Part shown: positions 57,690 to 64,000 of the stretch, piece after piece
Layout of the letters: the number at the start of each line of letters is the position of its first letter
Numbering within the stretch: the stretch's first letter is position 1
Assembly: GCF_026914185.1 (NCBI RefSeq)
Contig: NC_070572.1
Coordinates: 4,340,001 to 4,404,000, forward strand
Reading direction: 5' to 3'
DNA from: Puccinia triticina
Lineage: Eukaryota; Basidiomycota; Pucciniomycetes; Pucciniales; Pucciniaceae
Length of the DNA: 64,000 bases
The notes under the pieces: model-generated
Seen by the model: the letters and a program-made list of their open reading frames with translations, nothing else
What the model was told of the DNA's origin: nothing
The model's database searches: none
Program-made: the position numbers and the translations under genes

Positions 57690-58003
57690 TTTTTAAATTT
57701 GAGAAGCCTTAATCCACTCCAATAAATTTGGAGTAAACATCTGTGCACTCCAAAAAAAAAAAAAAAAAAAAAAAAACTCCCTTGAAAAAATATTTTTGGA
57801 GTGGAATTGGGTTCACTCCAAAATTTTTGGAGTGCATCATGGGTACACTCCAAAAAACAGACTTTTTCAGAGTGTAATTTTGTTCACTCCAACAAAATTT
57901 GGAGTAGACTATGGTTCACTCCAATGAAAGTTGGAGTGGACTACTGTTCCCTCCATTTTTGCAGTGGATGAAGTAATTCTTTGGTGTGGATTTAGCCTGC
58001 CCC

Positions 58004-58870
58004 AAAAGTAAACAGTAAAATAAAGCTCCGCCGCATAAAGAAGATAACTCCGCAACAATTGCAAGAAAAAAAACGTAAAGCAAGCACAACCATAACACAT
58101 ATAGCAAGTCCGCAACATACGCAAAGTAAAAGAAGCACAACAATTCTCAAAGTAAAGTAAAAACCATAAAAAGAGAGTCTGTGGGGAGTATGATACAGAA
58201 TCCTCCCTCCACCACTGTGGTTTTATAGAGAAAAGGAAGAAAACTAAAAGATATCCTCCGCCCACCTCCCACGCACACCATCTGCTAACTACGTTCACAC
58301 ACGTACACTTGTCATCCGCCAAGTGCTATACACACACGCACGTCATCCGCCAAGCTCCACTCTCACGCGAACTCCTGTTGTCTCTGCCGCTGGCCTTTGA
58401 CCGCCGTCAAACTCCTCTCTCTAGCTTCCACGCCCCTGTCTAGCCTATGATGTCAGGATCCCACACGCCGCCCTTCTGGCTGCCACGGCTTCCCCCAATC
58501 ACCACCTCCGCTATCCAGTCCGCGCTGGCCTGCTTAGTCTGAGTCCAGTTCTGCCGCCGCCTTCAGTTGTGCGCTCTGCTCCACTCCGTTCCGCACCGTT
58601 TTCTGCGCCGCCTGTGCGCCGCACTGATTTCTCCGTGGACAATTTGACACAAGTTCCAGAATTGATCACCACAACGTGGAAAGTCAACGGGCAGAGGCCG
58701 GTGCGGATCAGGGGACCGGGGTTCAAGCCACAGCCTAGACTGAGATTTAGCTTAGAGTTGGAGTAGGACTGCAGTGTATCAAGCAAAAGGACGGACTGGT
58801 AGCGGCGCAGAGTTAGGTGAACTGGGGCAGCGGAAGCAGACATCATCAGTGTAGAGACTGTAAAATGAAG
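58004..58870 (+). repeat. LTR-like sequence, copy B, second part
   Basis: Continues copy B after the nested element. Blocks CTGCCACGGCTTCCCCCA and CTATCCAGTCCGCGC match copy A. The right limit is not defined. Confidence 0.4.
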
Positions 58871-58957
58871 ATGTGTCTGGTGAGAGTCGAACTCACGACC
58901 TCAGCTATGCTGAGACACATACTAGAGTGCTGCCTTTACCAACTAGGCTACAGACAC
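58871..58957 (-). tRNA. tRNA-like sequence with long variable arm (Leu/Ser type)
   Basis: Minus strand: the acceptor GTGTCTG pairs with CAGACAC, the D arm GCC/GGC is present, the T arm GTGAG-TTCGACT-CTCAC is perfect. A box TAGCCTAGTTGG and B box GTTCGACTC are good. A variable arm CTCAGC-ATA-GCTGAG fits class II tRNAs. The anticodon stem pairs for only four positions and the loop (TCTAGTAT) is one base too long, so the anticodon and function are uncertain. Confidence 0.5.
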
Positions 58958-60207
58958 TTGTGGCTGCCAGATGGGTGGTTGGTTGGTAGTGCTCATGGGT
59001 CAATCCGACAGCCCTCCATACTGTGGTGATACATCATGGTAGCAGACTAACAGACAACTCAACAATCAGCGGATGATGTTGGGGCGGAAGCTCCGGGTAG
59101 AGACTAACTCTGGAGGCTAGTCGCGGGGTGCGGGAGAACAGGTGTCGGAGATGTGCTAGGCTGGGATGCAATGTAGGCGGAGTTTTTTAGTGCGGTAAAG
59201 GGGATGCGGACAATGTCGGATGGGAATGGAGGACGGCGGGGCAGAAAGAGTGGAGGATATGGAACCAGAGGGGACGGTTTTTCTTGGACTATTCTAGCAT
59301 TCTACTGAATACTCTTACAGTACCAACATTGTAGTAGAGGTTTTTTGTGTGTCACTTTGCGGATTACAAGCATGGGGAGAGATTTTAACTACCCTAAAAT
59401 CATACCTTTGCGGAGTTCTTGCGTGCAGAAGCGGAGCAATTGAACCCTTTGTGGACTAGGCGGAGTGTATCAGACTCACGGAGGAGTGCTGAAGGGATTG
59501 CAGAGTTTCAGTGTTGACTACCAAACAAGCCCGGAACTGTTCTAGAAGGAAGGTGGACATTCAACTTAAACTATACATCCCGCTTTCTATTTGAAACCGT
59601 TGCCTGTAGGCAGGTACCTATCTGGTGTTTCAGGTACCTGTCTGGTGTTTCAGGTCCCTGTATGTTGTTGCAGGTACCCGCTGGCGGGTGCAGGTGTCAG
59701 GAATTAGTCAAAATCAGGGGGGTACCCACACCCACCACAGGTACCTGGGTACCATATGCCATCTCTATCCATATGTACTTTTCTTGCTTGCAGGGGTCAG
59801 AATGGTGGTTTGCCATGCTCTCTGTTGGTACATATATATTTTTCTGAGGGAGGAGGGGGAAGGCTTCCTCTGCTTGCTTAGGCAAGTACATGTATATTGG
59901 TCAAGCAATGCAAAGGGCTCCATATCTTGCTCAGGGAGAAGTTTAAAGTATGAAGATAAAGTTGAGTCTTAAGCCCCAGCCAAGTTGGCCAGGACTTAAA
60001 TGAAAAGCTTAATTGCTCTGCTGATTTAATTTTATTTTGTTGCTGCAAATTTCAAATTTGAACTCCCCTGTTGTTTTCAAGAACCCTTGTACTTATTTGC
60101 AGCAAGTTTCTCCAAAATCCTCAAATTGAAATTGAGTTTTTTCATTTGGGGCCATTGAAGCCATATCAGCCATTCCTGTGCCTCAATCATCCAGCACTGC
60201 CAGAATA
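58958..60207. other. no gene recognised
   Basis: 59040-59540 is G-rich and could be retroelement-derived. 59600-59700 has three tandem GGTGTTTCAGGTACCTG-like units and a GGTACCCGC/GCGGGT block. No supported coding region. Confidence 0.4.
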
Positions 60208-60390
60208 ATTAGGTGGGCTTAAGTTATCCCAGTTAAACTGGGATTCATCCAACCAATTTAAACTTGGTTGATCTCAACTGATTAAATATAAATCCAAGGT
60301 GGTTCATATTTCATTGGTTGAGATCAACCCATTTTAATTGTTTGAGTACATCCCATTTAAACTGGGATAGCTTCAACCCAGACAATTATG
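60208..60390. mobile_element. MITE of about 180 bp with TATCCCAGTTTAAA-type ends
   Basis: Left AATTAGGTGGGCTTAAG, TTATCCCAGTTAAACTGGGA and right, inverted, ATAATTGTCTGGGTTGAAG, CTATCCCAGTTTAAATGGGA. Each end contains its own small palindrome CCCAGTTTAAACTGGG. No coding capacity; target duplication not clear. Confidence 0.6.
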
Positions 60391-61007
60391 CTGCCAGTGC
60401 AGATGTTCAACAGCTTCTCCCATCCTCCACCATTTCCTGGCCAAAACCAGTGAACAATATCATGACATGATCTCATTATGGAACTGTTTTTGATTATTGT
60501 TTATTATTTTTGGTCATTCAATTTTGAATGCAGCTATCAATTACAAGCCAGGCTATATGCTGACCACCTCTGCTGCCTCTGGTGGAAACATTGCAAACAT
60601 AATTTGCCATGGTAAACTCTCCCAATTGGATAATCCTGCTCTGATCCAACCCGGTAAGTTTCCAAAAAAACTTGAATCTCTTCTTTCCATTTTTACCTGT
60701 GCTTTCCATCATTCAAAATTTTCAAGGAAAATCAATATTCTTCCTCCTGCTTCTCTTGCCTGCAGCTCAAATTTCATCAACACACATTGACCAAAAACTA
60801 CACCCACTTATATGCTACATTATCTTACTTTTTAGTGGGGTTTTCTGCTAAAAGTGGCATAACATAGAATAGTGTTAGTGTAGTGCCACTAACAGTACAG
60901 CTGCAGTGGACTGCGCTGAGGTCTACTAGGCTAGCACAAGGGGGCTGTTTTGTGTAGTTTAGCATATAGCCAACCATTGTCAAAAGGGCCAATTGGGGCT
61001 GAGTCCC
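60391..61007. other. no gene recognised
   Basis: Ordinary AT-rich DNA. A 97-codon frame at 60497-60790 has no recognisable motif. GCTGAGTCCC at 60998-61007 is the left target copy of the next element. Confidence 0.4.
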
Positions 61008-61578
61008 CTAACTTAGCTAGTTACCTCCTCGGGGGAGCGAAGCGACCTCCAAAGGAGGGACTTACGTGCTATATCAACCCCACGGCAGTCGAGAATTAGG
61101 CATTTTGGTGGGGACTTTTTTAAAACCAATCTCCCACATGAGTTTATGAACCTTTTTTTCTCTAATTTACATTTCTGGGATGGCTTAAGCTGTCCCCTTC
61201 TTTCTACTATTTTTGCTCATCCTCCTCTGGTTGAGCTGCAATCATGGCTGTAACATTATCAATTTCAGATTCTGTACAGTGCAAAATGTGGAATGCACAA
61301 TGAAGTGGAAACTTGTCAGTCACAAAAAAGGACTTCATGGGGCACCCAAGGCCCCAAAAAATTTCTAAAATATGTACAAAGAAACTCCATGATGTTGTGC
61401 ACATTTTTCTCCCCCAAAATTGTATTACCTGGTGACAAATGGCGCGTCCAGAGAGGATTGAAAAACATCATTTTTCTAATTCTCTACTGCCACGGGGTCA
61501 ACATAGCACATAATTCCTCCTTTGGAGGGTCCCTGCGGGATGGTGTCCCCCCTCCAATAGAGGGACTTTTTTAAGATA
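61008..61578. mobile_element. TIR element with 10-bp target duplication (Mutator-like layout)
   Basis: GCTGAGTCCC flanks both sides (60998-61007 and 61579-61588). The ends CTAACTTAGCTAGTTACCTC and, inverted, TATCTTAAAAAAGTCCCTCT lead into about 100 bp of related inverted repeats (CCTCCAAAGGAGG, CAACCCCACGGCAGT). Same family as 37675-38998. A 9-11-bp duplication is typical of Mutator-like elements. No transposase. Confidence 0.7.
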
Positions 61579-61616
61579 GCTGAGTCCCAGTGGTCAGGTG
61601 TTGGCTTGGTTGACAA

Positions 61617-61757
61617 TTATGGTGTTCAAAATTGAAATTTATGCATGTATAAATGTGTAAATCATAAATTCATAAAGCTTTGTTGGCTGGAAAAGCCAAA
61701 GATTACATAAGCAGATTGGTGAGAGCCCCTGCAAACAAATTCTTATGAATTTATGAT
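61617..61757 (+). mobile_element. remnant of the ATGGTGTTCAAA MITE, cut by the next element
   Basis: TTATGGTGTTCAAAATTG at 61617 matches the left end of 23672-23964. The copy is interrupted at TTTATGAT by the element 61758-62743 and resumes at 62744 as TTTATGATTTGCAAAATG, then stops. Confidence 0.6.
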
Positions 61758-62743
61758 GGGTCAGCCTAAAGGCACACCAAAAAAATCCTCCAAGCACGCC
61801 ATATTTTTGGCGTGCGGGGGTGGGTGCACCAAGAAAATTGGTGTAAACATCCAAAAAACACCAGTTTATTGGCGCGCTGGGCCGCGTACGCCAACATTTA
61901 TGGAGTATGGGTCCTGGCACACCAATTGTGCAGGTAAAATTGGTGTGCCGGTCTCAGGATGCCAAAAATTTGGGCGTAGAAAATTGGCACACCCACCCTT
62001 TGGGTGTGCGGATTGGTTGCACACCCAATAAAATGGCGTGCTCATGCTATTTCACCCCTTATTTCTCTTGGAGAGCTGGTAAAAATCCAGCTCCAGGCAA
62101 TCAACCAAATCTCCTGGAAGAACACCCTTCCTTTGGGCTGGCTCACCGGGAGGAATATGTACCTCTCAGCAAGCTAGACCTTTGACCGGCCCACCAAGGG
62201 TGTTTATCCTGGCAAGCTGGTCAAATTTCAGCTCTCCAAGAGGTAAGTATTCCTCTTGGAGAGCTGGATTTGTACCACCTCTCCGGGAGTTATTAATTTG
62301 TCTTGGCGAGCTGAAATTTGACCAGCTCGCCAGTAAAAACAACTAAAGTGAGCTGGTCAAAGGTCTAGCTTGCCAAGAGGTGTGTATTCCTTCCAGGCGA
62401 GGAATATGTATCTCTCCAGCTTGCCAATATCTCTCCAGGCAAGGAAAAATTACCTCCATCTGACCAAGAGCTCTTGACAAGCTGGAATTTTACCGCAGCA
62501 CTGGCATCGGGGTGCTAAGCCTGGGAACGCCAAAAATGTTGGCGCGCCCAGGTGGTATACACCAAAAAATTTTGGGGGATTGGTGTCTCCAGTCCCGTAC
62601 ACCTGCAGACGTGGTGTATGGGTTCTCACACCATTCTTTTTGGTGTAGTTGAGCCACATGCCATTTAAATATTGTGTGCCTGCCCTGAGCACGCATTTTT
62701 GGTGTGCTCCAAGTAAAGTTTTGGTGTGCCTTTAGGCTGACCC
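61758..62743. mobile_element. GGGTCAGCCTAAA TIR element, 8-bp target duplication
   Basis: Ends GGGTCAGCCTAAAGGCACAC and its inverted partner GTGTGCCTTTAGGCTGACCC. TTTATGAT flanks both sides (61750-61757 and 62744-62751). Subterminal words are GGCGTGC/GCACGCC and GGTGTGC/GCACACC in both orientations; the centre has GAGAGCTGG/CCAGCTC words. Same terminal family as 7952-9348, other subterminal word. No transposase. Confidence 0.85.
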
Positions 62744-62768
62744 TTTATGATTTGCAAAATGAAATAGT

Positions 62769-62907
62769 GGAGGACTTCCTTTCAAGATCTACAGACCCTG
62801 CAGAGCCAGATCTGCAGCCCCTGGGACAGCATGTCCTTGCAAAAAATAAATTTTTCTGGCTGCCAATCTGGTTCTGCAGGGGGCTGTAGATTGACAGGAA
62901 GTCCTCC
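62769..62907. mobile_element. GGAGGACTTCC MITE, copy 2
   Basis: 139 bp, ends GGAGGACTTCC and GGAAGTCCTCC, AGT on both sides (62766-62768 and 62908-62910). Interior AGATCTACAG/CTGTAGAT pairs. Confidence 0.85.
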
Positions 62908-62991
62908 AGTCATTAAATGACAAGTCACATCATGCAAGCTCCAACTAGCCACCCACCATCTATCCAATATCTACTCACTATCTCTCTCACT
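62908..62991 (+). repeat. fragment related to the end of the 29392-30950 element
   Basis: ATGACAAGTCACATCATGC and CCACCCACCATCTA match 29423-29475. It lies between two GGAGGACTTCC MITEs. Confidence 0.6.
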
Positions 62992-63167
62992 GGAGGACTT
63001 CCCGTTGACTTTGAATAAATCTGGAATTCCAGATTTTGCAGGGGAATCTGGAATCTGGAACTCTGGATCACTTTGAGGAGCTTTGGGGACTGGGATTTTG
63101 CTGCAAAATATGAAATCTGTTGGCTCAGATCTGTATTTCCAGATCAACAGGATTCAGGAAGTCCTCC
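62992..63167. mobile_element. GGAGGACTTCC MITE, copy 3
   Basis: 176 bp, ends GGAGGACTTCCCG and GGAAGTCCTCC, ACT on both sides (62989-62991 and 63168-63170). Its right half is repeated in tandem at 63186-63278 plus 63602-63615. Confidence 0.8.
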
Positions 63168-63640
63168 ACTATCTACCCCAATCTGTCACTTTGGGGAGCT
63201 TTGGGGACTGAGATTTCACTGCAAAATCTGAAATCTCTTGGCTCAGATCTGGATTTCCAGATCAACAGGATTCAGGAACAATGGTGAAACAATACAATAC
63301 GGGACTGGTATTGGCCAATACTGTGTATAGTATTGTTTTTTTGATACATCAGATTTCAATACCATGTATTGTATTGAAAAAAGATACAATACGGTGGTAT
63401 TGTATCTAAAAAAACAAAACCTTTTCTGGGCAATTGGGGCTCAATCCAATGGCCCCTCCCAGTAATACACTTGTATTGTATTGTATCAGAATGTATTGGC
63501 AATGCAATACCATGGATTGTATTGATTTGGTGGCTTGATCCAATACCAATACAGTGCATTGGACTCAATATCAATACATGTACCATACTGTTTCAACATT
63601 GTCAGGAAGTCCTCCACTATCTACCCCAATCTGCCAGCCA
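63168..63640 (+). repeat. tandem duplicate of the right half of MITE copy 3
   Basis: CACTTTGGGGAGCTTTGGGG through CAACAGGATTCAGGAA repeats 63069-63160, then GTCCTCCACTATCTACCCCA repeats 63161-63180. The duplicate is split by the element at 63279-63601. Confidence 0.8.
63279..63601. mobile_element. AATACAATA-rich MITE, 323 bp, 7-bp target duplication
   Basis: Ends CAATGGTGAAACA and TGTTTCAACATTG. TCAGGAA flanks both sides (63272-63278 and 63602-63608), and the sister copy at 63153-63160 shows the single-copy empty site. The interior is made of AATACAATA/TATTGTATT words. Same family as 9646-9955. Confidence 0.85.
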
Positions 63641-64000
63641 TCTCAACTTCCAGAATTTACACAGGAGTTCTTCAGTTGTTGATGGGCAGAGTCCAGCTGA
63701 ATCCGCAGCTGCAGTGCATGGGTGACAACTTTAATAGGGGGGCTCACAATTGAAATGTGTAAAACTTTGGGACCATTTTAACCTGTTTATGAACATTCTT
63801 TTTAAACAAAATGGTAAGCTGTACTGATTAGTGAGCAGCACCCCATCCTGGACAGCTTGCCAAAAATGTAAAATTTTGTTTGTGAAGGCCTTCAAGTTGA
63901 CCTCCACAGTTTTGTAAAATTCAATTGTGAGCCCCCCTAATACACCATCACCATATTACATGTGGTGTGAGCCATTAAGACCGGGGTTGACATGGCATGT
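63641..64000. other. no gene recognised
   Basis: GGGGGGCTCACAATTGAA at about 63737 and AATTCAATTGTGAGCCCCCC at about 63920 form an inverted pair around 180 bp, a possible small MITE cut off from analysis by lack of a second copy. No coding sequence. Confidence 0.4.

Larger units (their letters stand above)
54356..58003. mobile_element. GGGGCAGGCTAAA TIR element, 8-bp target duplication, with nested insertions
   Basis: Ends GGGGCAGGCTAAATCCACAC and GTGTGGATTTAGCCTGCCCC are inverted. AAAAGTAA flanks both sides (54348-54355 and 58004-58011). CACTCC/GGAGTG words alternate near the ends, as in 7952-9348. A further right terminus lies inside at 55212, followed by TTTAAAATACATC that matches the interior near 54715: a second copy seems to have inserted and then lost the outer left half by recombination between left ends. 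Two other elements sit in the right half. No transposase found. Confidence 0.85.

Noticed and set aside
58871..58957. suppressor tRNA reading UAG
   Set aside because: A CTA triplet is in the anticodon loop, but the stem pairs poorly and the loop length is wrong, so no anticodon can be assigned.

Overview
The window looks like a transposon-dense stretch of a rust fungus genome (Basidiomycota, Pucciniales, Puccinia-like). The evidence is: short GT-AG introns; three host-type genes or gene remnants (RRP36, a wax-synthase-like O-acyltransferase, a broken piece of the FACT subunit POB3) that read as basidiomycete proteins; a ten-exon transposase of a family that is multicopy in basidiomycetes; and two loci of a repeated hypothetical-protein family that I associate with rust lineages. 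The species cannot be fixed from the sequence alone. All family assignments are from memory of motifs, not from a search.

Layout: 1-6447, a small MITE and a 3.6-kb palindrome with 723-bp arms around LTR-like and minisatellite DNA. 6893-7660, tRNA-like modules in a hairpin, one copy interrupted by a 130-bp tRNA-bearing insertion. 7952-10085, a TIR element with 8-bp target duplication, then repeats. 11569-13073, the wax-synthase-like gene. 13377-14671, palindromic repeat arrays. 14775-22617, remains of a rust-type repeated gene (minus strand) facing a nearly intact transposase (plus strand). 23672-31150, MITEs, a duplicated exon, a palindromic 174-bp satellite and a TIR-flanked 33-bp minisatellite. 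31153-35243, a dead Copia element. 35521-36518, RRP36. 37675-38998, a TIR element with a solo LTR inserted. 43207-46474, a small ORF, the POB3 remnant and a Gypsy end. 47525-51755, two rust-type gene loci. 52575-58870, inverted repeats and an LTR-like sequence broken by a stack of nested TIR elements. 60208-63608, MITEs of several families, some nested.

Functionally there is no operon-like unit. RRP36 (18S rRNA maturation) and the O-acyltransferase (lipid ester synthesis) are the only host genes that look complete; the rest is mobile DNA in layers. Empty sites and target-site duplications allow several insertions to be ordered. Four damaging changes in three unrelated elements fit C-to-T change at TCG, the context of RIP-like mutation in Pucciniomycotina. 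Three other breaks are one-base indels in homopolymers and may be sequencing errors.
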